In this document: positions 42,480 to 51,036 of the stretch, piece by piece
Layout: every line of letters begins with the position of its first letter
Position numbering within the stretch: the first letter of the stretch is position 1
Assembly (NCBI RefSeq): GCF_900009265.2
Contig: NZ_LR735008.1
Span: 109,936 to 173,935, forward strand
From: Planktothrix paucivesiculata PCC 9631
Lineage (GTDB): Bacteria > Cyanobacteriota > Cyanobacteriia > Cyanobacteriales > Microcoleaceae
DNA length: 64,000 nucleotides
Reading direction: 5' to 3'
Notes under the pieces: generated by a model
Told to the model about the DNA's origin: nothing
What the model saw: the letters and a program-made list of their open reading frames with translations, nothing else
The model's database searches: none
Position numbers and translations under genes: made by a program

Positions 42480-42803
42480 ATGATCGATCAGGATTTAATT
42501 AACGATCCGGATCAGGAATTAAAACACTGGTATTTACAGCTAGTTATCCTAATCTCTGAACTCAAAATGTTTAACCTTCTTACAGTCTTAGTCATCCTTC
42601 CGCTCGTGGGTTTGCATCAGAGTTTTGACCCCCAACCTCAAACAACACAACAGCGTGATTTACAAGAAATTCAGTCCTTCGAGTCCAGAGAATTCCTTGT
42701 GTCTCTGAACTCGGATCAAATAGAAATTGCCAATCACGACCACGACGATAAAAATACCGAGGATATTGCTCCTAAACGCGGTGATGGACGACGAGAAAAC
42801 TAA
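42480..42803 (+). CDS. Small exported-type protein with RGDGR near its C-terminus
   Basis: A 107-residue frame. The first 29 residues are acidic; from Met30 (ATG 42567) comes a signal-like helix (MFNLLTVLVILPLVGLH), then a polar acidic region with DHDDK, and the end is PKRGDGRREN. Hydrophobic leader, small size, adjacency to the patX-like gene and the RGDGR motif suggest a diverged paralogue of it; one residue differs from RGSGR and four extra residues follow. Neither start has a good ribosome site, so the true product may be the 78-residue form from 42567. Paralogy is inference. Confidence 0.55.
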   Translation: MIDQDLINDPDQELKHWYLQLVILISELKMFNLLTVLVILPLVGLHQSFDPQPQTTQQRDLQEIQSFESREFLVSLNSDQIEIANHDHDDKNTEDIAPKRGDGRREN

Positions 42804-42840
42804 TCACCGATGAAAATGAATTAATCTGGTTGTGGTTTTT

Positions 42841-44241
42841 CTATTCTATTGCTTCTCCTCCGACAACGACATTGCGAAGCCGTAAACTAGGGCCTCCGCA
42901 GCCCACGGGTAAACCATTTTGTCCCCCCTTTCCACACCCCCCCGATTCATCCCAATAAAAGTCATTACCAATAGCTTCAATATCTGCTAGGGTGGTAAAG
43001 ACATTTCCCGATAACGTCACATCTCTAACAGGTTCTTCTAGTTTGCCATTTCTAATCATCCAGGCTTCTCCCGCAGTGAAGGTAAACATTTCACCATTGG
43101 TCATTCCCCCTAACCAATTACGAGCATAAACCCCTTCTTTAATATCACTAAATAAGTCTTCAACGGAAGTATCACCCCGTTCGATCCAAGTATTTGTCAT
43201 CCTGACTAAAGGGGGAAAATGATAATTCAAACAACGAGCATTTCCCGTAGGAATTTCCCCTAATTTACCTGCGGTTTCACGGGAATGAAGGCGACCGACT
43301 AAAGCCCCATCTTGGATCAGTTGGGTGGTAGTCGCCGGAGTTCCTTCATCATCATAGCTATAGCTTCCCCGATGTCCCCCGGGAACTGCACCATCAAAGA
43401 TTTGTAGATTTTTGGGGCCAAATTGACGGCCCAAGGTCATAACTTCTAATAAGTCGGGATTTTCATAGGTCATATCCGCTTCAGACAAATGACCAAAGGC
43501 TTCATGGACAAATAAACCCGACAAAATGGGGTCAATGACAACGGTATAAACATTGCCTTTCACGGGGGGAAGGGCCAGGGAGTTAACCGCCCGCCCCGCC
43601 GCACTACGAACCTGCTGATCGAGATTTGTCAGGTCTTCATAGGCTTTACGGGAGCCTGTGGTTTCTCGTCCCGTTTGTACGGTTTCCCCATTTCTGGCCG
43701 TGGCTGCAAAGCGCATTTCCATATCGACCCAAGATTGTTCTAACAGAGTCCCTTCTGAGGTGATCAGAATCATTCTTTGGGTACTGTCATTGTAGCGGAC
43801 GGAAATTGTGGCAATACAGGGGTCAACACCGCGAAGAATTTGGCCGTAGCGATCGCATAATTCTTTTTTTTGCGCCAGAGAAATTTGACGGGGATCGGTT
43901 CCCGTTAAGGGTAGGTTACAGCTATCTTGAATAATAGGAATCGGAGCCAGAATAGTTTCTTCCGTACCAATAAGTTTGGCGGCCGTGATCGCTTCACTAA
44001 TGCGATCTTCTAGGGTTGAAAGGCGATTAAAACTAGAAAAACCCCATCCCCCTCGATAGCAAGCCCGAACTTGACCGCCGATGGAAAGTCCTTCACTCAA
44101 GGTTTCAATTCGCTCTCCTCGTAATAATATATCGGTTTCTTCGGCTTCCTCCAGACGAATTGCTAAGTAATCTACTTGGGACTGGTAACGCCCCATCAAA
44201 TCCGCTAACAGATTCTTCACATCGGCAAGCAAACTAGGCAT
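42841..44241 (-). CDS. tldD: TldD-family metalloprotease subunit
   Basis: A 466-residue TldD protein. The zinc-binding motif is HEAFGHLSEAD (His246 counted from ATG 44241), with the glutamate needed for catalysis. The C-terminus (CGKGGQNGLPVGCGGPSLR) is typical of TldD. In other bacteria TldD pairs with TldE/PmbA to form a heterodimeric protease that digests unfolded peptides and matures some ribosomal peptides. The TldE partner is not in the window. Start ATG 44241 is chosen because the four upstream codons begin with TTG. Confidence 0.93.
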   Translation of the reverse strand: MPSLLADVKNLLADLMGRYQSQVDYLAIRLEEAEETDILLRGERIETLSEGLSIGGQVRACYRGGWGFSSFNRLSTLEDRISEAITAAKLIGTEETILAPIPIIQDSCNLPLTGTDPRQISLAQKKELCDRYGQILRGVDPCIATISVRYNDSTQRMILITSEGTLLEQSWVDMEMRFAATARNGETVQTGRETTGSRKAYEDLTNLDQQVRSAAGRAVNSLALPPVKGNVYTVVIDPILSGLFVHEAFGHLSEADMTYENPDLLEVMTLGRQFGPKNLQIFDGAVPGGHRGSYSYDDEGTPATTTQLIQDGALVGRLHSRETAGKLGEIPTGNARCLNYHFPPLVRMTNTWIERGDTSVEDLFSDIKEGVYARNWLGGMTNGEMFTFTAGEAWMIRNGKLEEPVRDVTLSGNVFTTLADIEAIGNDFYWDESGGCGKGGQNGLPVGCGGPSLRLRNVVVGGEAIE

Positions 44242-44544
44242 AATGGTCAGCAAGGTTGACTGTATTTCCCTATTTTGCCTCAGAGAGCGGATATTGACTC
44301 TGGAGATATTCAGGTTTTGATATATTACCGCTCCAGAATAGTCCCCCTACCTCCCCTGCTCCCCCTGCCCCTCGCCCCCTTACGGGGGAAACTTCACCCC
44401 TAGGGGGTTCGGTTCTACCAATATACGAATTGGGCAAATGTCGCTATGGTGAAGGCATAACAAACCGCGTTTGTCGGGGAGTGAGACTTGATTTATTTCT
44501 AAAAGTTATTGCTAAATTATATAATTCGTTTTAGGGGGATGATG
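44242..44544. other. Divergent intergenic region with GC-rich hairpins
   Basis: About 300 bases. CCCCC-TTAC-GGGGG (44375-44388) and ACCCCTAGGGGGT (44396-44408) are two adjacent palindromes in an otherwise AT-rich window. They may be a leader structure or an IS relic. The promoters of tldD and the kinase-like gene should be here. Confidence 0.55.
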
Positions 44545-46218
44545 ATGAACCAAATATTATTACCAACGCTCAGTCAGATTTTGGCGGAAGATGAAACCCA
44601 TAAATTAGGTTATTCCTATTCGTCTAAATCCTTGTATCATTCAGAAATTAATTCTAATCTTTCTTCCGAAGTCAAACAATTTTTAAAGGCAGAAAAAGAA
44701 TGGTATAGTGGAGTTAAGTCTATGAATTTTTTATTAGAAGAACTCCAATCCAATATTAATATATTAGCAGAAAATTCTATTTCAAGTTCCGATCCATTAT
44801 TCCATCTAGGATTAATTATTTCCGGGCCAGTTCCAGTTTTAATTCATCCCCACTTAGCGATTCATTTTGCTACTCAAATTTTTACCCATGACCTGTCAAA
44901 ATTAGGGGATGAATTAGTTTTAAAATTACGCCATCCTAAAGCCTTACTTCCGGCATCGGAGGAATTTTATAACTCTATGCCTGAAACAAAAGCCTGTCCC
45001 TTACACGGAAAAGATCCTTTAGTTAAAGAACAGTTTTGTTTAGTTTTAACAAGTCAGTTTAGTTTAGTGATGGTATTGGGTCAGGATTTAACTGGAAGTC
45101 CGGCTTTTCTATTTTCTTTTGATCCTGATATTGTGGAAAAATCATTATTAATATTGCGCGATCGCATGGAATTAATTAAATCCACAGCAAACCTTGATTT
45201 AAAAATGGAAGTAGCCAGACAAAAAATTAAATTAGAGGAGAGTATTGCTCAGTTTATCCCAATTGAACCTAATTATAAAACCGTAATGCAATTTAGTCGT
45301 TTATTATTAAATAATATATCCTTAGAAGTAGAAAAAACCCCAGAAATTGCACCCTTAACTACTCAGTTAAAAACCGTTGAAATTGCCGTCAAAAAAGTAT
45401 CTAATTCAGATAAAAATAAGAGTCCAAAACTTTATGCTTCCGGGCTAGAAACAACTATTCCCGACAACCCCATACAAACGGCAGAAGTCGAATTATTACA
45501 AGCGATCGCCCATGAAGTTCGGACACCCTTAGCCACAATTCGCACCTTAACACGGTTACTATTAAAACGGCCAAATTTACCAGCCGAAGTAATTCATAAA
45601 CGTTTAGAAATGATTGATCAAGAATGTACTACCCAAATTGATCGGTTTAACTTAATTTTCCGGGCTGTTGAATTAGAAATAGAACAAAGCCGACAAAATA
45701 GTCGAGGAAATAGTGAGGAGAAATCCCTACCATTAACGGCAATGTCATTAGGAGATGTGTTTCAAAGTAGTTTATCTCAATGGCAAAAAAAAGCCAGTCA
45801 GCGTAACCAAACCTTAGAGGTAATTTTGCCGCATAAACTACCAACGGTAATCAGCGATCCGACTATGCTTGATCAAGTCTTAACTGGAGTTATTGATAAT
45901 TTTACCCGCAGTCTTCCCTGTGGTAGCCATATTAAAGTCGGCGTGAGATTAGCAGGACATCAATTAAAGTTACAATTAGAATCCCAACCCGGAAAAGAAG
46001 TTAATTCCCCCTTTGCCGTGTCTCCCCAATCTCCATTAAAATCAATAGGGCCTTTATTAATGTTCCAACCGGAAACGGGAAGTTTAAGCCTAAATATGGC
46101 GGTGACAAAAAATCTATTTCATGCGTTAGGTGGGAAACTGGTAATTAAACAGCGCCCGCAACAAAGGAACATAATGACGATTTATTTACCCTTACAAAAT
46201 ACCTCGGAAACCGAATGA
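44545..46218 (+). CDS. Histidine-kinase-like protein with degenerate ATPase domain
   Basis: A 557-residue soluble protein. The N-terminal 270 residues form a sensor region I do not recognise, with cysteine and histidine in KACPLHGKDPL and a coiled region near 215-250. A HisKA box, LLQAIAHEVRTPLATIRTL, has His323. The ATPase domain is weak: the N box reads GVIDNFTRS, no DxGxG is found, and the G2 loop is ETGSLSLNMAV in place of GTGLGLAIS. It may have lost kinase activity and act as a phosphate acceptor or phosphatase. Start is the third ATG of a run, six bases after AGGGGG. It overlaps the next gene by four bases (ATGA), so the two are translated together. Confidence 0.82.
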   Translation: MNQILLPTLSQILAEDETHKLGYSYSSKSLYHSEINSNLSSEVKQFLKAEKEWYSGVKSMNFLLEELQSNINILAENSISSSDPLFHLGLIISGPVPVLIHPHLAIHFATQIFTHDLSKLGDELVLKLRHPKALLPASEEFYNSMPETKACPLHGKDPLVKEQFCLVLTSQFSLVMVLGQDLTGSPAFLFSFDPDIVEKSLLILRDRMELIKSTANLDLKMEVARQKIKLEESIAQFIPIEPNYKTVMQFSRLLLNNISLEVEKTPEIAPLTTQLKTVEIAVKKVSNSDKNKSPKLYASGLETTIPDNPIQTAEVELLQAIAHEVRTPLATIRTLTRLLLKRPNLPAEVIHKRLEMIDQECTTQIDRFNLIFRAVELEIEQSRQNSRGNSEEKSLPLTAMSLGDVFQSSLSQWQKKASQRNQTLEVILPHKLPTVISDPTMLDQVLTGVIDNFTRSLPCGSHIKVGVRLAGHQLKLQLESQPGKEVNSPFAVSPQSPLKSIGPLLMFQPETGSLSLNMAVTKNLFHALGGKLVIKQRPQQRNIMTIYLPLQNTSETE

Positions 46219-46595
46219 ATAAAAATTGGATAAAACAACATTTTCTATTAGTTAGTGCTTCTGTTCTCGTGCTTGAAAGTTTAATGGCCGGGGTCGCCCT
46301 AGCTCAACCCGATCGTTATGGAGCGATCGCCACCTCAATATCGGGAGGTTGGGGTTATGGTTACGATTATCCGACTCGAAAAGAAGCTGAACAAAAGGCT
46401 TTGAAAGAATGTGCTAAATCCGATTGTAAAGTCCAGGTTTGGTTTAAAAATGCCTGTGGTGCAGTTGCTAAGAATCCAGAAGGAATTATCGGGTGGGGTT
46501 GGGCGATCACTCCTGAACAAGCCCAAGCTAATGCTCTAATTGAATGTGGTACCGGGACTTGCAAAATTGAAACCTGGGCTTGTACAACCCGATAA
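46215..46595 (+). CDS. Secreted DUF4189 protein
   Basis: A 126-residue exported protein. Residues 1-31 are a signal peptide (hydrophobic part LLVSASVLVLESLMAGVALA), then a DUF4189 domain with AIATSISGGWGYGYDYPTRK, two CKVQVW/CKIETWA-type repeats and paired cysteines likely to form disulfides. DUF4189 proteins are small periplasmic or outer-layer proteins of unknown function. The start overlaps the kinase-like gene by four bases, so it may be the regulator's partner in sensing. Confidence 0.85.
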   Translation: MNKNWIKQHFLLVSASVLVLESLMAGVALAQPDRYGAIATSISGGWGYGYDYPTRKEAEQKALKECAKSDCKVQVWFKNACGAVAKNPEGIIGWGWAITPEQAQANALIECGTGTCKIETWACTTR

Positions 46596-46657
46596 TCAGT
46601 TCAATTAAATCAATTATTGTTAATTGTTGTTGATATGGAAAAGGAGGAAATTTTACA

Positions 46658-46999
46658 ATGGATAAATTAACTAATTATCGTCAAACTATTAAAAAGATAT
46701 TAACAGAACATGATTATCTTGCTAATCGTTCATCTAAGAAAAAATATGAAACTTGTTTAGTTTTTGATGAAACTCATGATCATTATTTATGGATGTCTGT
46801 AGATTGGGTTAATCAAAAGAGAATTAATAATACTCATGTTCATATCCGCATTAAAAATGAGAAAATTTATATTGAGGAAGATTGGACAGAGGAAGGCATT
46901 GCTAATGAGTTATTAACCGAAGGTGTACCTAAATCCGATATTGTTTTAGCGTTTCATTATCCTGAAACTCGAAAATTAACTGAGTTTGCTATTGCTTAA
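46658..46999 (+). CDS. xisI: XisI-family protein, cassette copy 1
   Basis: A 113-residue XisI-like protein. The signature is [20 protein letters not shown] and then [19 protein letters not shown]. XisI was first known as a factor controlling excision of the fdxN element in Anabaena; the family is widespread in cyanobacteria as XisH-XisI pairs with no excision element, and its biochemistry is unclear. XisH is not present here. The ribosome site AAGGAGG is strong. It is 80% or more like the copy at 49159 in the C-terminal half but more divergent in the first 45 residues. It converges with the NB-ARC gene (7 bp apart). Confidence 0.9.
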   Translation: MDKLTNYRQTIKKILTEHDYLANRSSKKKYETCLVFDETHDHYLWMSVDWVNQKRINNTHVHIRIKNEKIYIEEDWTEEGIANELLTEGVPKSDIVLAFHYPETRKLTEFAIA

Positions 47000-47006
47000 A
47001 TTACTA

Positions 47007-47963
47007 TCAATTATTGTCTAAAATTGAAATATTATCATCTAAACCTGATAATTCTAAAGATTTAATCGGATATAATTGCTGATCTAAACATTGCATTTCA
47101 GCACATTTTTCTTGACTAATTAAAATCACCTTGCTTTGATGTTCAGTTTCGGTAATCATGGTGAAAAGTTTTTGATAATCTTTATATTCAGGTTTATACA
47201 TTCCTGCTAATTGTTGAGGTATAAAGATTTCCTCTATATTATCAAGAATAATCAAACATCGTTTTTTATTTAGTAAATTCATAAATTTATTAAAAATATT
47301 TTCACTATTATTAGCGTGAATAATATCAGTTAAAATTTCAGTAATATTAAAGTTAAAAGATTGAGATAATTTAAGATTTTTCCAGATGATTACATCAAAA
47401 GGTTGAGTATTCAAATCAAGAAAGTATCGTACTAATGTACTTTTACCAATACCTGCAATTCCTAAAACTGAAATTAAGTTAATATTAGGGTTTTCTAACC
47501 ATTTGGAGATGGTTAAAAGTTCGTTTTGTCGTCCGTAACAATGAGTGATTTTTGTGGCTTGTTTTAAATTACAATAGGGTTGTTGCTGATTACTTTGAGC
47601 TTGTCTATCATTATTAAGAGATTGGTTGGGATATGAACAAAATCTAAAATCATTACTATTTTGTATATTAATAAATTGTGATGATGTTAAGTCTAATCTT
47701 TCAAAGGTAGAGCGAAAATTAGATTTATTAATATCTTCTCCTAATTGTGCAGATAGAATTTCCCATAATTTATAACCTACATCCCTAACTCTACTTTCAC
47801 TATGCTGACATTCATCTGCTATTGCTTGATAGGTTTGACCTTGCCATACTCCCTTAATCACCGTTTCTTGAAGATTATCTAGGTGTTTTCCCGTTTGTGA
47901 TAAAATTAAGTAGTCGGCTATTTGTAAAATTTCTGTAATAGTCATGCAAAGTAGATAGAGCAA
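47007..47963 (-). CDS. HTH / NB-ARC NTPase, cassette copy 1, C-terminally truncated
   Basis: A 318-residue protein. Residues 1-85 are the helix-turn-helix-like domain (LILSQTGKHLDNLQETVIKG, then VGYKLWEIL); residues about 140-300 are a STAND/NB-ARC ATPase with Walker A GIAGIGKST and Walker B CLIILDNIEE. The full-length copy at 49508 continues for about 127 more residues after the LSGLDD motif, but here the frame ends after ILDNN because some 410 bp have been deleted just behind the xisI stop. The winged-helix end of the NB-ARC module is lost, so nucleotide-controlled switching may be broken. Likely a decaying copy. Confidence 0.82.
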   Translation of the reverse strand: MLYLLCMTITEILQIADYLILSQTGKHLDNLQETVIKGVWQGQTYQAIADECQHSESRVRDVGYKLWEILSAQLGEDINKSNFRSTFERLDLTSSQFINIQNSNDFRFCSYPNQSLNNDRQAQSNQQQPYCNLKQATKITHCYGRQNELLTISKWLENPNINLISVLGIAGIGKSTLVRYFLDLNTQPFDVIIWKNLKLSQSFNFNITEILTDIIHANNSENIFNKFMNLLNKKRCLIILDNIEEIFIPQQLAGMYKPEYKDYQKLFTMITETEHQSKVILISQEKCAEMQCLDQQLYPIKSLELSGLDDNISILDNN

Positions 47964-48133
47964 GGGTTTTCAGGATTATAGCCTAATTTAATAGGACGTT
48001 TCACGATATTTTACGATATTGTCTTTAGATTATTTTAACAAAAAACACGATTTAATAGGGCTTTTTAGGATGGCAAGTAGCTTTGTTTATTGAGATAATA
48101 TAGGTAATTTACAAAATATAGGCGGTTAACGTG
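47964..48133. promoter_or_regulatory. Divergent control region, cassette copy 1
   Basis: Between the NB-ARC gene and the exported protein gene. It carries ACGATATTTTACGATATTGT (a tandem ACGATATT), two AATAGG-type units (TTTAATAGGACG and TTTAATAGGGCT) about 60 bp apart, and ATATAGGTAATTTACAAA before the start. All are conserved almost base for base at 50849-51036, so they are likely shared regulatory sites. Confidence 0.6.
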
Positions 48134-48691
48134 GTGAAATCTAAACGATTAGCAAATTTATTAGTTGGTTCTCTCTTTTTAGCTGGTTTATCTATCACAT
48201 CGGCTTTATTATCAGAAAGGGTACTCGCTGACATTAAGTGTCCTGTTAGAACGCCATGGGGAAGTAAAGAAGAGCTTTGTCCTCATATTCATCTCCCTAG
48301 TGGAAACCTAGCACAAGCAGAATCAGAGGTTGGATGTCCACAGTGTAACCGTTCTTCTCCTAGTATATCGGGGATTTATCGTGGCATAAATATATGGGGA
48401 GTTTTAAGAGTCACAGCTAGTAACAATTCAGCTTTCTCTGCAGATGATAATAATGAAAATCAATATTTTACTCATTTAACAAAGGGTACTTTAGTTTCTA
48501 GAAATGGGGGAGAAGTTATTTGGAATATAACCACAAAGAGAACAAACCGTTCAAATGGTTGTACCACAATGATGAGTGGAATTCTGACTCAAAGAAGCAA
48601 TAACACAGCAAGAGCAGTCTATACAGGTACAGACGGTCGTTGCGATATTCCCACAAATTTTAGTGCGGTAGTTGAACTTAGCAAAAACTAA
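48134..48691 (+). CDS. Secreted cysteine-containing protein, cassette copy 1
   Basis: A 185-residue protein starting at the second of two GTG codons, the one that matches the homologue. The signal peptide (KSKRLANLLVGSLFLAGLSI, cut near residue 33) is nearly identical to that at 51037, down to the DNA. The mature part has about ten cysteines in two sets (CPVRTPWGSKEELCPH, then GCPQCNRSS) and an end domain with NGCTTMMSGILT. That last part can be aligned with the homologue's TGCKTSVRGYIR region, so the mature domains are related but strongly diverged. Probably a periplasmic or surface protein; function unknown. Confidence 0.75.
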   Translation: MKSKRLANLLVGSLFLAGLSITSALLSERVLADIKCPVRTPWGSKEELCPHIHLPSGNLAQAESEVGCPQCNRSSPSISGIYRGINIWGVLRVTASNNSAFSADDNNENQYFTHLTKGTLVSRNGGEVIWNITTKRTNRSNGCTTMMSGILTQRSNNTARAVYTGTDGRCDIPTNFSAVVELSKN

Positions 48692-49158
48692 ACTTATTTG
48701 GAGATAGCTGGGGCTTGTGCTTAGAAGATAAACCTAGCTCATCAGGTTTTGTGAAATAATTTAGGCACAATCTCAGATTACGATCCGAATTTTCAGGGTA
48801 GCCCTCTATTTATAATTCAGAATGGTCGTACTAAGTAGCAATTGAGTCAAAAAACTGATGATAGGGGAGTTGGTCATGCGATCTCGCAGAGATCCGCGTA
48901 GCGGTGCGCGCTTGAGAATGTGGGGAGTTTGAGGTGTGATCGCTTTTTTAAAAGTGAGTTGAGATGCGATCGCTTTTTTAGAGGGAAGTTTGGGGTGCGA
49001 TCACTTTTTGGGAGGGGAGTTAGTGGTGCGATCGCTTTTTGGGGATGGTAGATTGAGATGCGATCGCTTATTACAAGGTATTTTTGGTTAGTATTATTAT
49101 TGCGGGGTCTTTATTGCTCACCTACTCAACTAAAAAATTACAAGGAGGAAATTTTACA
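48692..49158. other. Intergenic region with phased HIP1 repeats
   Basis: A 470-base gap between the two cassettes. The first half shows nothing clear. From 48878 it contains a GCGATCTCGCAGAGATC palindrome, then a phased run of HIP1-like octamers (listed below). The end holds the ribosome site of the second xisI gene. Confidence 0.6.
48931..49078. repeat. HIP1 units at 31-bp spacing
   Basis: Five degenerate 31-bp units each carry (G/A)TG(C/T)GATCGC or a one-base variant (GATCAC) followed by CTTTTTT and a G-rich part. The octamers begin at 48936, 48966, 48997, 49028 and 49060, spacing 30, 31, 31 and 32. HIP1 is the abundant cyanobacterial palindrome GCGATCGC; 31 bp is close to three helical turns, so the sites face the same side. 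A shorter array is at 51541-51605. Confidence 0.85.
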
Positions 49159-49500
49159 ATGGCTCAATTAGAAAAATACCGTAATTCTATTAAAAAGGTA
49201 TTAACAGAATATCATGAATGGGTTTCAGGTTCAGCAAATTTAGATCAAGAAAGTTGTCTAGTTTTTGATGAGATACATGATCAATATTTTTGGCTATTTA
49301 TGGGTTGGGAAGGCAAGAAAAAAATTAGAAATATTCAAGTTCATATCCGCATTAAAAATGAGAAAATTTATATTGAGGAAGATTGGACAGAGGAAGGTAT
49401 TGCTAATGAGTTATTAACCGAAGGTGTACCGAAAGAGGATATTGTATTAGCTTTTTATGATCCTGAAACTCGTAAATTAACTGAGTTTGCTATTGCTTAA
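49159..49500 (+). CDS. xisI: XisI-family protein, cassette copy 2
   Basis: A 113-residue XisI-like protein. The ORF is open further upstream, but ATG 49159 has AAGGAGG a few bases before it, exactly as in copy 1. The end GVPKEDIVLAFYDPETRKLT and the central [20 protein letters not shown] match copy 1; the first part (MAQLEKYRNSIKKVLTEYHE) is more divergent. No XisH gene is next to it. It ends 7 bp before the stop of the convergent NB-ARC gene. Confidence 0.9.
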   Translation: MAQLEKYRNSIKKVLTEYHEWVSGSANLDQESCLVFDEIHDQYFWLFMGWEGKKKIRNIQVHIRIKNEKIYIEEDWTEEGIANELLTEGVPKEDIVLAFYDPETRKLTEFAIA

Positions 49501-49507
49501 ATTACCA

Positions 49508-50848
49508 TCAATCTTTACAGCGATTTTTCACATATTCCCGAAAAAATGGAGACAATTTAAACATAACTTTTTCTTCTTTGATTTTTGTTACTAAATACCG
49601 TTGCTGTAAAGATTGTAAACCCTTAACAAAATCTACTGAAGATAAAGGTAGTTTTTGTTTTAAATCTTCTCTTGATATCAGTTGATCTGATTTACTCAAT
49701 TCTAAAATAATTTGCTGTTCGATTGATGATAGCCTATTAAATAAATCATTAAAATGAGATTCCATAGTTTGAGTAATAATTAAGCTATTTTCTTCTAAAA
49801 AATCAGCTACTTCACCATCATAAACATCTTGAATTAAACTAACAATATTTTTTAAGTAAGTCGGATTACCTTCATAAAGCCGAATTAATTTTAACCAACT
49901 ATCTTGATTATTTAAACCTGTATTATCTAAAATTTTAATATCATCTAAACCTGATAATTCTAAGTATTTAATCGGATATAGTTGTTTGTCTAAACAGTGC
50001 ATTTCAGTACATTTTTCTTGACTAACTAAAATTACTTTGCTTTGATGTTCAGTTTGGGTAATCATGGTGAAAATCTTTTGATAATCTTGATATTCAGGTT
50101 TATATATTCCTGCTAATTGTTCAGGTATAAAAATTTCCTCTATATTATCAAAAATAATTAAACATTGTTTTTTATGTAGTAAATTCATAAATTTATTGAA
50201 AATATTTTCAGTATTATTAGCGTGAATATTAGTTAAAATTTCAGTAATATTAAAATTAAAAGATTGAGATAATTTAAGATTTTTCCAAATGATTACATCA
50301 AAAGGTTGAGTATTAAGATCAAGAAAGTATCGTACTAATGTACTTTTACCAATACCTGCTATTCCTAAAATTGATATTAGGTTAGTATTACGGTCTTCTA
50401 GCCAGTGGGAGAGAGTTGATAATTGGTTTTCTCGTCCGTAACAGTGGTTGATTCTAGGGGCTTCTTTTAAATTACAATAGGGGTGTTGCTGATTACTTTG
50501 AACTTTTTGATCATTATTAAGAGATTGGTGCGGATATGAACAAAATCTAAAATCATTACTATTTTGTATATCAATAAATTGTGATAATGCTAAGTCTAAT
50601 CTTTCAAAGGTAGAGCGAAAATTACACTTATTAATATGTTCTCCTAATTGTGCAGATAGAATTTCCCATAATTTATAACCCACATCCCTAACTCTACTTT
50701 CACTATACTGGCATTCATCTGCTATTACTTGATAGGTTTGACCTTGCCATACTCCCTTAATCACCGTTTCTTGAAGATCATCTAAGTGTTTTCCCGTTTG
50801 TGAGAAAACTAAGCGATCAGCGATTTGTAAAATTTCTGTAATAGTCAT
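49508..50848 (-). CDS. HTH / NB-ARC NTPase, cassette copy 2, full length
   Basis: A 446-residue protein: helix-turn-helix-like domain (residues 1-85, LVFSQTGKHLDDLQETVIKG and VGYKLWEIL), NB-ARC ATPase (about 135-300; Walker A GIAGIGKST, Walker B CLIIFDNIEE, then VILVSQEKC), and a helical and winged-helix end (300-446) with SSIEQQIILELSKSDQLIS. STAND NTPases normally carry a C-terminal sensor (WD40, TPR); this one has none, so the partner may be another protein. The HTH-like domain suggests binding to DNA or to a common adaptor, since the TIR-AAA protein at 36 kb has the same module. Confidence 0.82.
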   Translation of the reverse strand: MTITEILQIADRLVFSQTGKHLDDLQETVIKGVWQGQTYQVIADECQYSESRVRDVGYKLWEILSAQLGEHINKCNFRSTFERLDLALSQFIDIQNSNDFRFCSYPHQSLNNDQKVQSNQQHPYCNLKEAPRINHCYGRENQLSTLSHWLEDRNTNLISILGIAGIGKSTLVRYFLDLNTQPFDVIIWKNLKLSQSFNFNITEILTNIHANNTENIFNKFMNLLHKKQCLIIFDNIEEIFIPEQLAGIYKPEYQDYQKIFTMITQTEHQSKVILVSQEKCTEMHCLDKQLYPIKYLELSGLDDIKILDNTGLNNQDSWLKLIRLYEGNPTYLKNIVSLIQDVYDGEVADFLEENSLIITQTMESHFNDLFNRLSSIEQQIILELSKSDQLISREDLKQKLPLSSVDFVKGLQSLQQRYLVTKIKEEKVMFKLSPFFREYVKNRCKD

Positions 50849-51036
50849 ATAAATTAGATAGAGTAGGGATTTTCAGGATTATAGCTTAATTTAATAGGAC
50901 TTTTTACGATATTTTACGATATTGTCTTTAGATTTTTTTAACAAAAGACACGATTTAATAGGGCTTTTTAGGATAGTAATTAGCTTGGTTTATTTAGATA
51001 ATATAGGTAATTTACAAAATATAGGCGGTTAACGTC
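50849..51036. promoter_or_regulatory. Divergent control region, cassette copy 2
   Basis: The counterpart of 47964-48133. The tandem ACGATATTTTACGATATTGT, the two AATAGG units and the ATATAGGTAATTTACAAAAT segment are kept. Both divergent genes can be controlled from here. Confidence 0.6.

Noticed and set aside
48931-49078. CRISPR array
   Set aside because: Units are about 31 bp with no distinct spacers; the repeated part is HIP1 plus a G-rich run that degenerates between units, and no cas gene is near.
49084-49158. N-terminal extension of the second XisI protein
   Set aside because: The strong AAGGAGG site before ATG 49159, and agreement with copy 1, set the start there.
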